NCBI GenBank assembly: GCA_025617745.1
Contig: CM046870.1
Span: 4,407,285 to 4,471,284 of the forward strand
DNA length: 64,000 nt
From: Heliocidaris erythrogramma
Taxonomy: Eukaryota > Echinodermata > Echinoidea > Camarodonta > Echinometridae
Direction: 5' to 3'
Part shown: positions 61,352 to 62,946 of the stretch, one piece after another
Layout: the number at the start of each line of letters is the position of its first letter
Position numbering within the stretch: the stretch's first letter is position 1
Notes under the pieces: generated by a model
The model's input: only the letters and a program-made list of their open reading frames with translations
Databases searched by the model: none
Told to the model about the DNA's origin: nothing
Position numbers and translations under genes: made by a program

Positions 61352-61629
61352 ACTGGTAACATAAAGTCTCACCCATATACTTTACCACATATGAACAAGC
61401 CACGCCAATACAAGGGGACTGGGTAGCAGCCATGCTTATATAAAGCAAGCCTACATAATACCACTTATTTTACATGTAGTAGAAGTAGGAGTAGTAAATA
61501 TTGAACAGGGCTGCTCGGGTTTGCGATTGATACCTTAAAACTACCGACCTTGGACGTGTTCCCTGGTTCCATCACTTTACGAATCCTGGCGATGTATTGT
61601 TCAGGCGGCGCTTTGGCACTGACCTTTTC
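6809..61629 (-). CDS. FMNL: FMNL-family formin gene, coding span (25 exons seen, 5' end missing)
   Basis: Minus-strand gene assembled by eye from 25 exons totalling 2,889 nt (962 codons plus stop). Splice phases agree at every junction. Domains in window-residue numbering: GBD 1-81, FH3/DID about 83-256 ([54 protein letters not shown]), coiled coil 257-350, Gly-rich linker 360-412, FH1 about 422-490, FH2 about 494-895 ([39 protein letters not shown]), DAD 917-930 ([12 protein letters not shown]) and a basic tail ([13 protein letters not shown]). The order and motifs are those of FMNL1/2/3, including the alternative vertebrate C terminus with PYRRAD. Known role of the family: Rho-GTPase-released actin nucleation and elongation at filopodia and lamellipodia. 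The start codon and first coding exon are not in the readable part. All introns are GT-AG except two GC-AG. Family assignment is very secure; one-to-one orthology to a vertebrate paralogue is not claimed. Confidence 0.93.
7099..7292. mobile_element. Dispersed repeat family C, copy 1
   Basis: CACACCTGTCAAACTTCCAC at one end and GGAATGGTTGGCAGC at the other form inverted tips. The interior (TCTCCCAAGGCAAATTTGGG, then TTTTACACAGAAGTTTTCAC) recurs at 43,065-43,291. Confidence 0.6.
7947..7961. repeat. Poly-G run (15)
   Basis: Uninterrupted G after an oligo-T stretch, followed by further G-rich bases. Confidence 0.9.
8999..9072. repeat. Tandem repeat, about 25 bp x 3
   Basis: Three copies of GTCTAAATCTAAATTCTGTG plus a GACAC-type spacer. 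Confidence 0.9.
9752..9797. repeat. Tandem repeat, 11 bp x 3.5
   Basis: Unit ATGGGATTAAA repeated, with the last unit shortened. Confidence 0.9.
11404..11431. repeat. Poly-G run (28)
   Basis: Uninterrupted G tract in intron 24; it would be poly-C in the transcript. Confidence 0.95.
12716..12809 (-). CDS. FMNL: FMNL exon 24 of window (DAD)
   Basis: 94 nt, residues 898-928 plus one base: [20 protein letters not shown] then [11 protein letters not shown]. This matches FMNL (Q)ELIAELRRRQ...GKDGAIEDII, the diaphanous autoregulatory domain whose hydrophobic face binds DID. Acceptor CTCCCAG, donor CAG|GTGAGA, phase 1. Confidence 0.93.
13101..13169 (-). CDS. FMNL: FMNL exon 23 of window (post-FH2 charged helix)
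   Basis: 69 nt, 23 codons (residues 875-897), phase 0: [20 protein letters not shown] then QNQ. The region is poorly conserved in the family, usually Gln/Glu/Lys-rich. Support comes from clean splice sites (CTTACAG acceptor, CAA|GTAAGC donor), fitting phase and composition. It could be a cassette exon, since skipping it keeps frame. Confidence 0.8.
13170..13607 (-). other. FMNL: Intron 22
   Basis: AT-rich with a short (ATT/ATC) stretch near 13,340-13,400; nothing else seen. Confidence 0.7.
13608..13646 (-). CDS. FMNL: FMNL exon 22 of window (39 nt small exon, FH2 tail)
   Basis: 39 nt, 13 codons (residues 862-874), phase 0: [13 protein letters not shown], parallel to FMNL QAEEENELRKKQEQ in the charged helix after FH2. 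Acceptor GGTACAG, donor CAG|GTAAGT. It is too short to show as an open frame, but phase and homology agree on both sides. Confidence 0.88.
14285..14300. repeat. Poly-C run (16)
   Basis: Borders the 90 bp minisatellite. Confidence 0.95.
14301..14600. repeat. Minisatellite, about 90 bp unit x 3.3
   Basis: Units share AGTTATTTTACCCTGTAA, ATTTTCAAATTAAG and GGCACAGGCATACTGA. The middle unit is shortened. Confidence 0.8.
14759..14860 (-). CDS. FMNL: FMNL exon 21 of window (FH2)
   Basis: 102 nt, 34 codons (residues 828-861), phase 0. [20 protein letters not shown] then [14 protein letters not shown] matches [38 protein letters not shown]. Acceptor TATTTCAG, donor AAG|GTAAGT. The acceptor region is partly duplicated 98 bp upstream. 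Confidence 0.95.
14849..15017. repeat. Partial tandem duplication of exon 21 acceptor region
   Basis: TTGAATGCATCCTG...TTGCAAAGCTTGGCTACGGG occurs at 14,849-14,917 and again at 14,947-15,017. The second copy therefore carries a decoy CAG|GATGCATTCAA 98 bp upstream of the real acceptor. Confidence 0.85.
15126..16245. repeat. 1.1 kb minisatellite, 10-11 bp monomers with ~383 bp higher-order period
   Basis: Built from variants of GAGTACAATT, GAGTGCAATT, TCGTACAATT and GTTGCACAACT. A marker, TGAGGACAATGCTGCACAAC, appears at 15,261 and again at 15,644, and its surroundings repeat too, giving a ~383 bp higher-order unit. The minus strand has no stop codon in any frame for over 1 kb, which explains three overlapping 350-390 residue frames rich in Cys, Thr, Leu and Tyr. 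These are not genes. Confidence 0.95.
16321..16484 (-). CDS. FMNL: FMNL exon 20 of window (FH2)
   Basis: 164 nt, residues 773-827. [20 protein letters not shown] then [20 protein letters not shown] and [15 protein letters not shown] match FMNL [37 protein letters not shown]. Acceptor TTCCTAG, donor AAG|GTTTGT, phase 0. The exon sits between a Helentron-like element (palindrome 50 bp upstream of its acceptor) and a 1.1 kb minisatellite (about 75 bp past its donor). Confidence 0.95.
17803..17871 (+). tRNA. tRNA-Gly-like pol III unit in copy 1, decayed
   Basis: A-box-like TGGTATATTGGT and B box GGTTCGATTCC are present, followed by T14 at about 17,881 (a pol III terminator). The anticodon stem is mismatched and the 5' acceptor strand does not pair with GGGTCC, so this is not a working tRNA. 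Confidence 0.55.
18300..19060. repeat. (ATC/ATG)n trinucleotide array
   Basis: Mixed ATC and ATG triplets with a recurring 60-65 bp higher-order unit (CATTATCATCATCACTGTCA then TGATATTCATGATGATG). It creates Met/Ile-, His- and Asp-rich spurious frames on both strands. Confidence 0.9.
19286..19740 (+). mobile_element. SINE-like / degraded retroposon fragments
   Basis: 19,286-19,490 ends in GAGCGCTTTGGGCCACTATG, a GTGTTATACATGCC tail and an (ATT)n run, like the 3' tails of invertebrate SINEs. 19,560-19,740 contains TTCTTAACGTGCAAAGGTGG and CGTCCTATCCGAGGGAC, a block I know as widely dispersed in invertebrate genomes. Both calls rest on resemblance only. Confidence 0.4.
20148..20277 (-). CDS. 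FMNL: FMNL exon 19 of window (FH2)
   Basis: 130 nt, residues 730-772 plus one base. [20 protein letters not shown] then [20 protein letters not shown] and AAA match FMNL [20 protein letters not shown]...LHYVEKAAA. Acceptor ACTCGCAG, donor CAG|GTTAGA, phase 1. Confidence 0.95.
20278..20640 (-). other. FMNL: Intron 18
   Basis: Short AT-rich intron; nothing else seen. Confidence 0.75.
20641..20721 (-). CDS. FMNL: FMNL exon 18 of window (FH2 core GNYLN motif)
   Basis: 81 nt, 27 codons (residues 703-729). [20 protein letters not shown] then KLQTLDT is the most conserved FH2 block (GNY-N plus RGAAYGFKL), within the actin-contacting post/knob region. Acceptor TTTTACAG, donor ACG|GTAAGC, phase 0. 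Confidence 0.96.
20722..21539 (-). other. FMNL: Intron 17
   Basis: No gene; contains the inverted-repeat element at 20,897-21,083. Confidence 0.75.
20897..21083. mobile_element. MITE, 187 bp
   Basis: GGGGCCATATTCTGAAAA at one end and TTTTCAGAATACCGCCCC at the other are near-perfect inverted tips. There is also an internal inverted pair, TTATGTTAAG/CTTAACATAA. Confidence 0.75.
21540..21608 (-). CDS. FMNL: FMNL exon 17 of window (FH2)
   Basis: 69 nt, 23 codons (residues 680-702), phase 0. [20 protein letters not shown] then LLE matches FMNL [23 protein letters not shown]. Acceptor CTTTCAG, donor GAG|GTAAGC. Confidence 0.94.
21609..22254 (-). other. FMNL: Intron 16
   Basis: Contains a 210 bp Tc1/mariner-type MITE; otherwise AT-rich. 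Confidence 0.75.
21955..22164. mobile_element. Tc1/mariner-type MITE family D, copy 1 (210 bp)
   Basis: Inverted tips CAGCCCTGGAAAAAAATTAT (then TAGACCAAG) and CTTGGTCTAATAATTTTTTC (then TGTGGCTG), flanked by TA on both sides (21,953-21,954 and 22,165-22,166). The opposite-orientation copy is at 36,511. Confidence 0.85.
22255..22341 (-). CDS. FMNL: FMNL exon 16 of window (FH2)
   Basis: 87 nt, 29 codons (residues 651-679), phase 0. Translation [20 protein letters not shown] then TDSILSFTP corresponds to FMNL [29 protein letters not shown]. Acceptor TGTTTCAG, donor CCG|GTGAGT. Confidence 0.94.
22979..23003. repeat. Poly-C run (25)
   Basis: Uninterrupted C tract. Confidence 0.95.
23176..23365. 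mobile_element. Tc1/mariner-type MITE family E, copy 1 (190 bp)
   Basis: Tips CAGTCAAACCTGCTTTAGCG and GTCTTTATAGACAGGTTTCA (then CTG) are inverted, with TA on both sides. The motif AAAGACCACC recurs inside. Confidence 0.88.
23428..23575 (-). CDS. FMNL: FMNL exon 15 of window (FH2)
   Basis: 148 nt, residues 601-650. [20 protein letters not shown] then [20 protein letters not shown] and TDEDRLMIQ parallel FMNL [23 protein letters not shown]...NLSDEDRFMMQ. Acceptor TATTGCAG, donor CAG|GTAAGA, phase 0. Confidence 0.95.
23972..24211. mobile_element. Inverted-repeat element, about 240 bp
   Basis: GATGATGTCACGTCCCCACT (then TTCCTTTT) pairs with AAAAGAAAAAGTGGGGATAT (then GACATCATC). Related sequence may run on to 24,400, where the text ends CCGGAGTACCCCTTTAAG. 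Confidence 0.55.
24619..24946. mobile_element. TTAA-flanked MITE (piggyBac/Kolobok-like target), 328 bp
   Basis: Tips AGGGAGCGACAAGTCGCAAT and the complement AGGGAGTGGCACGTCGTAAT extend inverted for 28 bp with five mismatches. TTAA lies on both sides (24,615-24,618 and 24,947-24,950). It is less A/T-rich than its surroundings. Its edge is about 33 bp from the exon 14 donor. Confidence 0.82.
24983..25182 (-). CDS. FMNL: FMNL exon 14 of window (FH2)
   Basis: 200 nt, residues 535-600 plus two bases of Arg601. It begins [17 protein letters not shown] (FMNL NVDEFEEIFKTKAQG) and continues [20 protein letters not shown], matching LLEANRAKNLAITLRKAG. Acceptor CGATCAG, donor AAAAG|GTCAGT. A TTAA-flanked MITE ends only about 30 bases into the downstream intron. 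Confidence 0.95.
25183..25780 (-). other. FMNL: Intron 13
   Basis: AT-rich; nothing distinctive seen. Confidence 0.75.
25781..25905 (-). CDS. FMNL: FMNL exon 13 of window (FH2 lasso)
   Basis: 125 nt, residues 493-534. [20 protein letters not shown] then [20 protein letters not shown] is the start of FH2. The lasso tryptophan (LNW) and the FKPNQI motif match FMNL [22 protein letters not shown]. Acceptor TTTTAG, donor GGT|GTAAGT, phase 0. Confidence 0.95.
25954..27813. mobile_element. 1.86 kb DNA transposon remnant, TIR CAGGGTTCGTAC
   Basis: Perfect 12 bp inverted tips CAGGGTTCGTAC/GTACGAACCCTG, flanked by a 6 bp direct repeat TATACA (25,948-25,953 and 27,814-27,819). Both subterminal regions carry many copies of TTCCATGACTTT, likely transposase-binding repeats. 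The interior has no open frame above about 90 residues, so it is non-autonomous. The tips look hAT-like, but a 6 bp target duplication is not the usual 8 bp; superfamily is left open. Confidence 0.78.
27918..28105. mobile_element. Tc1/mariner-type MITE family E, copy 2 (188 bp)
   Basis: Same tips and orientation as copy 1, TA on both sides. Confidence 0.88.
28225..28345. repeat. Dispersed repeat family F, copy 2
   Basis: Shares CAATATGAAGCTTGGAAAGC...AGCCTGAAATCAG with copies near 6,595-6,700 and 40,900-40,990. Confidence 0.55.
28495..28659 (-). CDS. FMNL: FMNL exon 12 of window (FH1)
   Basis: 165 nt, residues 438-492 plus one base. Four poly-proline tracts of 5-11 residues are separated by Gly, Met and Ala spacers ([25 protein letters not shown]), the profilin-binding FH1 architecture. 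The acceptor is a triple tandem CAGCAGCAG, all three in frame (exon starts 28,659, 28,656 or 28,653). Donor GGAT|GTAAGT, phase 1. Confidence 0.93.
28653..28664 (-). other. Triple tandem NAG 3' splice site before FH1 exon
   Basis: Minus-strand ACCAGCAGCAG precedes CTCCCC. All three acceptors keep frame and give three, two or one Ala before the first FH1 poly-proline. Confidence 0.7.
28660..29550 (-). other. FMNL: Intron 11
   Basis: Holds the MITE at 29,053-29,295; otherwise AT-rich. Confidence 0.7.
29053..29295. mobile_element. MITE, 243 bp
   Basis: Inverted tips TGTAGAGAGCCTGATCAGTT and AACTGATCAGGCTCTACA; inner GTCCGTCCATGACA/TGTCTGTCCGTGAC blocks. Confidence 0.7.
29551..29839 (-). CDS. 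FMNL: FMNL exon 11 of window (Gly-rich linker, first FH1 prolines)
   Basis: 289 nt, residues 342-437 plus one base. It starts as the end of the coiled coil ([19 protein letters not shown]). It then runs about 50 residues of Gly-Thr, Gly-Ser and poly-Gly, including two copies of an 8-residue unit DGTGVGGG. An acidic spacer (GPDEDF) and a nine-proline tract follow. Vertebrate FMNLs have Pro/Ser/Ala-rich sequence here, so the Gly block looks lineage-specific. Acceptor CCCTACAG, donor CAG|GTAAGT, phase 1. Confidence 0.9.
29840..30344 (-). other. FMNL: Intron 10
   Basis: Nothing distinctive seen. Confidence 0.75.
30345..30446 (-). CDS. FMNL: FMNL exon 10 of window (coiled coil)
   Basis: 102 nt, 34 codons (residues 308-341), phase 0. 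Translation [20 protein letters not shown] then [14 protein letters not shown] has heptad spacing and parallels FMNL LTERLRDAENESMAKIAELEKQL. Acceptor GTTAACAG, donor AAG|GTAAAC. Confidence 0.9.
30447..30915 (-). other. FMNL: Intron 9
   Basis: AT-rich, with one small hairpin near 30,785-30,825 (ATGGGTAGACGGTAAA/TTTACCGTCTACCCAT). Confidence 0.75.
30916..31068 (-). CDS. FMNL: FMNL exon 9 of window (coiled coil start)
   Basis: 153 nt, 51 codons (residues 257-307). It contains [20 protein letters not shown] then [20 protein letters not shown], the FMNL motif [21 protein letters not shown]. The acceptor is tandem (CAGCAG); the alternative start at 31,065 would drop one Gln and match vertebrate length exactly. 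Donor CAG|GTCATT is weak. This is the end of FH3 and the start of the coiled coil. Confidence 0.94.
31064..31071 (-). other. Tandem NAGNAG 3' splice site before exon 9
   Basis: Minus-strand sequence TACAGCAG precedes AAGCTC. Using the first AG keeps a Gln at residue 257; using the second removes it and gives the spacing of vertebrate FMNLs. Confidence 0.7.
31103..31200. repeat. (GGAT)n microsatellite
   Basis: Runs of GGATGGAT with GGAGG and GGAAG variants. In the transcript it is a TCCA-rich tract starting about 35 bases upstream of the exon 9 acceptor. Confidence 0.9.
31200..32110. repeat. Purine-rich, strand-asymmetric tract (~0.9 kb)
   Basis: Plus strand is dominated by A and G (AAGAAGG, GGAGGGA, GACAGACAG) with few C/T. 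It has no clear unit and is probably a decayed extension of the GGAT array. Confidence 0.6.
32802..33059. mobile_element. MITE family A, copy 2 (258 bp)
   Basis: Same orientation as the copy at 1,861. It begins AGGTAGTTTAGCGAAATGCG and ends GCTTATAAAGCTACCT, so the AGGTAG tips are inverted. Confidence 0.75.
33221..33451. mobile_element. TTAA-flanked MITE, 231 bp
   Basis: CCCCTACCATGCAAAAATTT and the complement of AAATCTGGTGGCATGGAAGG (then GG) are inverted tips. TTAA lies on both sides (33,217-33,220 and 33,452-33,455). Confidence 0.68.
33703..33704 (-). other. GC 5' splice site of intron 8 (GAG|GCAAGT)
   Basis: Second GC donor in the gene, with perfect AG|GCAAGT consensus. It joins exon 8 in phase 0 to the tandem acceptor of exon 9. 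Confidence 0.88.
33705..33815 (-). CDS. FMNL: FMNL exon 8 of window (DID), GC donor
   Basis: 111 nt, 37 codons (residues 220-256), phase 0. It encodes [20 protein letters not shown] then [17 protein letters not shown], matching [33 protein letters not shown]. Acceptor CACTCAG. The donor is GAG|GCAAGT, a second GC-type 5' splice site. The only in-frame alternative GT, after TTT at 33,684-33,686, has almost no donor consensus and would add seven residues absent from the family. Confidence 0.93.
33816..34365 (-). other. FMNL: Intron 7
   Basis: AT-rich. Near 34,170-34,260 (TGAGGGTTTGAATCCCGGTG) it has a B-box-like stretch, possibly tRNA/SINE debris. Confidence 0.6.
34366..34443 (-). CDS. FMNL: FMNL exon 7 of window (DID)
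   Basis: 78 nt, 26 codons (residues 194-219), phase 0 at both ends. Translation [20 protein letters not shown] then ASIDFM parallels FMNL [25 protein letters not shown]. Acceptor ATTTTAG, donor ATG|GTAAGT. Confidence 0.93.
34444..34919 (-). other. FMNL: Intron 6 (GC-AG)
   Basis: AT-rich, with a TACATGTATACATGTACATG cluster near 34,663; otherwise nothing. Confidence 0.75.
34918..34919 (-). other. GC 5' splice site of intron 6 (TTG|GCAAGT)
   Basis: The first two bases of the intron are GC. The six intronic bases GCAAGT otherwise match the U1 consensus fully, as is typical for GC-AG introns. The frame leaves no GT alternative. Confidence 0.88.
34920..35013 (-). CDS. FMNL: FMNL exon 6 of window (DID), GC donor
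   Basis: 94 nt, residues 162-193. It encodes [20 protein letters not shown] then [12 protein letters not shown], almost invariant in FMNL proteins. Acceptor CTTTCAG. The 5' splice site reads TTG|GCAAGT, a GC donor. The nearby GT (4 bases on) would throw the next exon out of frame into a stop within a few codons. Confidence 0.93.
35014..36772 (-). other. FMNL: Intron 5
   Basis: Contains MITE family D copy 2 and a poly-A run (36,117-36,135). 35,540-36,060 is free of visible repeats. Confidence 0.7.
36511..36717. mobile_element. Tc1/mariner-type MITE family D, copy 2 (207 bp)
   Basis: Inverted orientation relative to the copy at 21,955; tips CAGCCATGGAAAAAATTATT and TTCATGGGCTG, TA on both sides. 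Confidence 0.85.
36773..36849 (-). CDS. FMNL: FMNL exon 5 of window (DID)
   Basis: 77 nt, residues 137-161 plus two bases of Arg162. Translation [20 protein letters not shown] then NHKSP corresponds to FMNL [25 protein letters not shown]. Acceptor TTTTTTTGACAG, donor CCCAG|GTAAGA. Confidence 0.94.
37300..37665. repeat. (AG)n purine-rich microsatellite tract
   Basis: Plus strand almost all purine (GAGAGAAAGAGAGAGAGAGA). It yields spurious Ser/Leu/Phe-rich frames on the minus strand. Confidence 0.88.
38700..38880. mobile_element. Tc1/mariner-type MITE family E, copy 3 (181 bp)
   Basis: Same tips and orientation, TA on both sides, more diverged in the middle. Confidence 0.88.
38950..39112 (-). 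CDS. FMNL: FMNL exon 4 of window (linker and DID start)
   Basis: 163 nt, completing Thr82 and encoding residues 83-136. The first half ([20 protein letters not shown]) is a basic, poorly conserved linker, shorter than the Ser-rich linker of vertebrate FMNL2. The second half, [17 protein letters not shown], is the strongly conserved start of the armadillo DID. Acceptor CCCCCAG, donor CAG|GTTAGT, phase 0. Confidence 0.93.
39113..41017 (-). other. FMNL: Intron 3
   Basis: No gene. It includes an ATTT-rich run (39,640-39,665) and a copy of dispersed repeat F (about 40,885-40,990). 40,430-40,860 is richer in CpG than its surroundings. Confidence 0.7.
40885..40995. repeat. Dispersed repeat family F, copy 3
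   Basis: CAGCATGAAGTCTGAAAAAG...CAGCCTGAAATCGGAC, 23 bp from exon 3. Confidence 0.55.
41018..41101 (-). CDS. FMNL: FMNL exon 3 of window (GBD to DID)
   Basis: 84 nt. It completes Gln54, then encodes residues 55-81 with [20 protein letters not shown], nearly identical to the FMNL signature [20 protein letters not shown]. Acceptor TTGTGCAG, donor ATGAC|GTAAGT, phase 2. Confidence 0.95.
42005..42190. repeat. (CT)n microsatellite
   Basis: Long CTCTCTCT run with T-rich interruptions. Confidence 0.92.
42702..42723. repeat. Poly-G run (22)
   Basis: Uninterrupted G tract. Confidence 0.95.
43065..43291. mobile_element. Dispersed repeat family C, copy 2
   Basis: CACACCTGCCAACCTTCCAA to GATGACTGGCAGGTA gives inverted tips ACCTGCCA/TGGCAGGT. 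It is interrupted by an (AT)n microsatellite at about 43,119-43,168. Confidence 0.65.
43119..43168. repeat. (AT)n microsatellite
   Basis: About 32 bases of pure AT, then TAGGA, then more AT. Confidence 0.9.
43408..43782 (+). mobile_element. MITE family G, copy 1 (375 bp)
   Basis: Starts TTAAAGATAAAGTTGAGTTC (then TGG) and ends CCAGAACTCAACCTTCCATT, so the tips are inverted. The interior (AAGAAATTGACTCAATCCTG; GAGGGCATTTGAAGAGCAAT) recurs at 50,754 and, inverted, at 55,786. Confidence 0.8.
45354..45421. repeat. Hairpin repeat family B, copy 2
   Basis: The best-preserved copy: arms GAGTGCCAGAAGGGCATTAA and TTAACGCCCTTCTGGCA around a short AT-rich loop. Confidence 0.75.
45666..45962. mobile_element. 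hAT-like MITE, 297 bp, TIR CAGTGGYRTAGC
   Basis: CAGTGGTGTAGCAAGAGACC at one end and GGGGGCACATCC-type sequence ending in GCTATGCCACTG at the other. Tips CAGTGG(C/T)(A/G)TAGC are typical of a widespread animal hAT MITE. Flanks share CATAA. It contains two poly-G runs. Confidence 0.68.
46299..46428. mobile_element. MITE family H, copy 1 (130 bp)
   Basis: GGGGCATGTAACATAAAGGG, then ATACAATCAATCTTACG, pairs with CGTAAGATTGATTGTATCTC and CTTTATGCTACAGTCCCC; the whole element can fold on itself. Confidence 0.8.
46517..46612. repeat. Hairpin repeat family B, copy 3
   Basis: Arms TTGAGAGCCAGAAGGGTGTT and GAGTTAATGCCCTTTTGGCT, with a longer loop of about 50 bases. Confidence 0.7.
47659..47770. repeat. 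Hairpin repeat family B, degenerate pieces
   Basis: AGAGTTAATGGCGTTCTGGC at 47,660 and a decayed pair, AGCAAGAAGAGCATTTAATC with ACCAATCTGGCTCT, at 47,708-47,765. Confidence 0.45.
47912..47941. repeat. Poly-C run (30)
   Basis: Longest homopolymer in the window. Confidence 0.95.
48925..49120. repeat. (CT)n / (CTGT)n microsatellite
   Basis: CT runs, CTGTCTGT runs and two poly-C blocks (48,914 and 49,077). Confidence 0.9.
49601..49673. repeat. Hairpin repeat family B, copy 4
   Basis: GAGCACCAGAAGCCATTAAT pairs with ATTTAAAGGCCTTCTGGCTC. Confidence 0.65.
50754..51114 (+). mobile_element. MITE family G, copy 2 (361 bp)
   Basis: Same orientation as copy 1; TTAAAGATAAAGTTGTGTTC to CCCAGAACTCAACCTCCTCT. 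Confidence 0.8.
51328..51468. mobile_element. Palindromic MITE, 141 bp
   Basis: GGGAGCGTTTCATCAAG and CTTGATGAAACGCTCGCTCC are inverted. Inner TTTTTGTCAGTGATTTTTAC pairs with GTCAGTAAAAATGACAGACA. It lies 135 bp from the exon 2 donor. Confidence 0.78.
51603..51682 (-). CDS. FMNL: FMNL exon 2 of window (GBD)
   Basis: 80 nt, residues 28-53 plus two bases of Gln54. It encodes [20 protein letters not shown] then LRTNNI, matching the FMNL motif [24 protein letters not shown]. Acceptor CCACACAG, donor ATCCA|GTAAGT, phase 2. It is isolated between two introns of about 10 kb. Confidence 0.93.
51829..51942. mobile_element. MITE family H, copy 2 (114 bp)
   Basis: GGGGCCTGTAACATATGAGA to TATCTCTTTATGTTACAGG, with the same internal CAATCAATATTACGATTGAT block. 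It is 147 bp upstream of the exon 2 acceptor. Confidence 0.78.
52693..54553 (-). mobile_element. Helitron/Helentron-like non-autonomous element, copy 2 (1.86 kb)
   Basis: Inverted relative to copy 1. Its 5' tip (54,524-54,553) is a perfect 30 bp palindrome made of AGGTGATCTGTCGAT and its reverse complement. Its 3' end (52,693) is CTAG preceded in element orientation by the hairpin AATTCGTC...GACGAATT. It is shorter than copy 1 mainly because the trinucleotide array is only about 130 bp. It keeps a better tRNA-like unit. Confidence 0.75.
53213..53280 (-). tRNA. tRNA-Gly(CCC)-like pol III unit in copy 2
   Basis: Reads TGGTCTATTGGTCAAAGCAC, then an intact five-pair anticodon stem (CTTGC/GCAGG) with loop CTCCCAT (anticodon CCC, U33 present), then B box GGTTCGATCCC and 3' GGGTCCA, followed by a long T run. 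The body resembles animal tRNA-Gly. The 5' half of the acceptor stem is absent, which points to a tRNA-derived SINE head or pseudo-tRNA rather than a functional tRNA. Confidence 0.6.
55786..57338 (-). mobile_element. MITE family G, copy 3, inverted and interrupted
   Basis: Reverse complement of the family: GTTAAAGAATAGGTTCAGTT at 55,786 and ACCAGAACTCAACATTATCT (then TTAA) near 57,338. The middle is split by a 1.2 kb insertion at about 56,058-57,236. Confidence 0.75.
56058..57236. mobile_element. Nested inverted-repeat element, about 1.18 kb
   Basis: Tips CCTTTTCACACGAGGGTAAA (then ATTT) and AAATTTTACTCCTGTGTGAA (then AGCGGGG) are inverted. It lies between the two halves of MITE G copy 3. 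It encodes no recognisable protein; the longest frame (74 codons, 56,266-56,490) has no family I know. Confidence 0.7.
60945..61135. repeat. G-rich tract
   Basis: Runs of GGGG, GGTGGTGTTGGTGG and GGGGGGTTGGGGG over about 190 bp; capable of G-quadruplexes on the plus strand (C-rich in the transcript). Confidence 0.75.
61317..61346. repeat. (GACA)n microsatellite
   Basis: Seven uninterrupted GACA units, about 200 bp downstream of the exon 1 donor. Confidence 0.95.
61549..61629 (-). CDS. FMNL: FMNL exon 1 of window (GBD)
   Basis: 81 nt, 27 codons (residues 1-27), phase 0 at both ends. Translation [20 protein letters not shown] continues EPGNTSK and aligns with the FMNL segment around NPPHTYIQKLKGYLDP. 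The acceptor is CTCCAG. The donor AAG|GTCGGT is weak, but it is the only one that keeps the frame into the next exon. In other FMNLs about 60 residues lie upstream, so this is not the first coding exon. Confidence 0.85.
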
Positions 61630-62450
61630 CTGGAGGGGAGAAAGAATTTTGAAGAAAAAAAATACAATGAAAATTATGGAACATTTACAATTCATATACA
61701 ACATTTCCACCCAATTTTCTCAGATTCATTGTCTGTACACATTAATGAATTTTCTTTTATACATGAAGAAACTAGAGAGACAAAAAGGATTCCATCTGTT
61801 TAATCAATGTTTTCTGCAAAGGACCTTTTCCATGATTTTGGAAGATATATAAGATAATGCTTTACACTTAACCCAACGTCTTTAGAGAGTAGAAACATAA
61901 GATTTTTCTCATTTTTAACGAAGGTTCAAATAGAATACATTAAACATGAAGACCACAAGAATTTATGCTTTCCATTAAAGCCCAATGAAGGAGACATATA
62001 TTTTTTACTTAATGAAGGTTGAAAAATGACTGCATTTTACCTCACATTTTACCATGGGATCACAAGAAATAAATAATGCTTGATTTGAACCCAGATAGGA
62101 TGAGCATTGTACTCCCAGCTTCATTTTGATTTTTTTACAATCTGCATCTCATGAAATTCACCGCCTCTCCTTGGAGAAATGGACAAGTGGTTATCACATA
62201 CAGCATAAGGTAGGATTATCTCTTGATATTTGTTAGTTTGGAAGCCTTCACAAGCTGACGTCAAGTATCAGGTTTCATGCAAAATTCATGAACACATAAA
62301 ATGCAAAGAAAGCTTGTTAAGAAGTTTGACCATCACGGAGAGATATAGTTTGACCGTCATGGAGGCAAGTTACAGAAAAACATTAGAAATACAGTTGCAA
62401 GAGAATACACGTTCCTAAACATTCATTTTCAATTCCAGATACAATAGTCT

Positions 62451-62946
62451 CGTCCACACGATGGGAGCTAAACTTTAAGTTTCGCTTGTAGTTTCAAAAC
62501 TTTAAGTTACATGTAACTTGAAGTTATCTTGTAGTTTAGGATGACTTGTGGTTTTGAAACTGTAAGTTTACTTGTGGTTAAGCCCTTAAACCACGAGCAG
62601 GGGGTCCTCAGTCAAGGTCTCCGGGGGGGGGGGGGGGGGGGGGCCCATATGAACATAATAAACTTAAAGTTTCGCAAGCTTGTGGTTAGGAATGACCTCG
62701 CTGTTCATGTTAAATTTCCCGGTCATACCCTTCACTCGAATTATTAACATAGGATCTGTATGTGTACTGTACACACAATCGGCAGTATCTACTTCCGTGG
62801 TAAACCACGAAGCTCGCTCTGCTTGTAGTTTGAGCTCGTTGTTTCAGGCTCGTGTGAACCCTCGCAGCTGCGGTTAGGGACTTGTGGTTTCGCTAACTTA
62901 AGGTTTCGCTAACTTAAAGTTTCGAAACCACGAGTCCCGTATGAAC
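62451..62946. mobile_element. Inverted-repeat element, about 496 bp
   Basis: CGTCCACACGATGGGAGCTA (then AACTTTAAGTTTCG) against CGAAACCACGAGTCCCGTAT (then GAACG): tips CGT(C/T)CA(C/T)ACG are inverted. The interior is made of repeated AACTTAAAGTTTCG and CTTGTGGTTT blocks and a 21-base poly-G (62,623-62,643). Pieces recur at 22,440-22,620. Confidence 0.6.
62623..62643. repeat. Poly-G run (21)
   Basis: Uninterrupted G tract inside the element at 62,451. Confidence 0.95.

Larger units (their letters stand above)
51683..61548 (-). other. FMNL: Intron 1 of window (9.9 kb)
   Basis: No gene. It holds MITE H copy 2, the inverted Helentron-like copy, and MITE G copy 3 with its nested insertion. 57,340-61,000 is AT-rich, mostly without visible repeats; 60,940-61,140 is G-rich; (GACA)n lies at 61,317-61,346. 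Confidence 0.7.
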
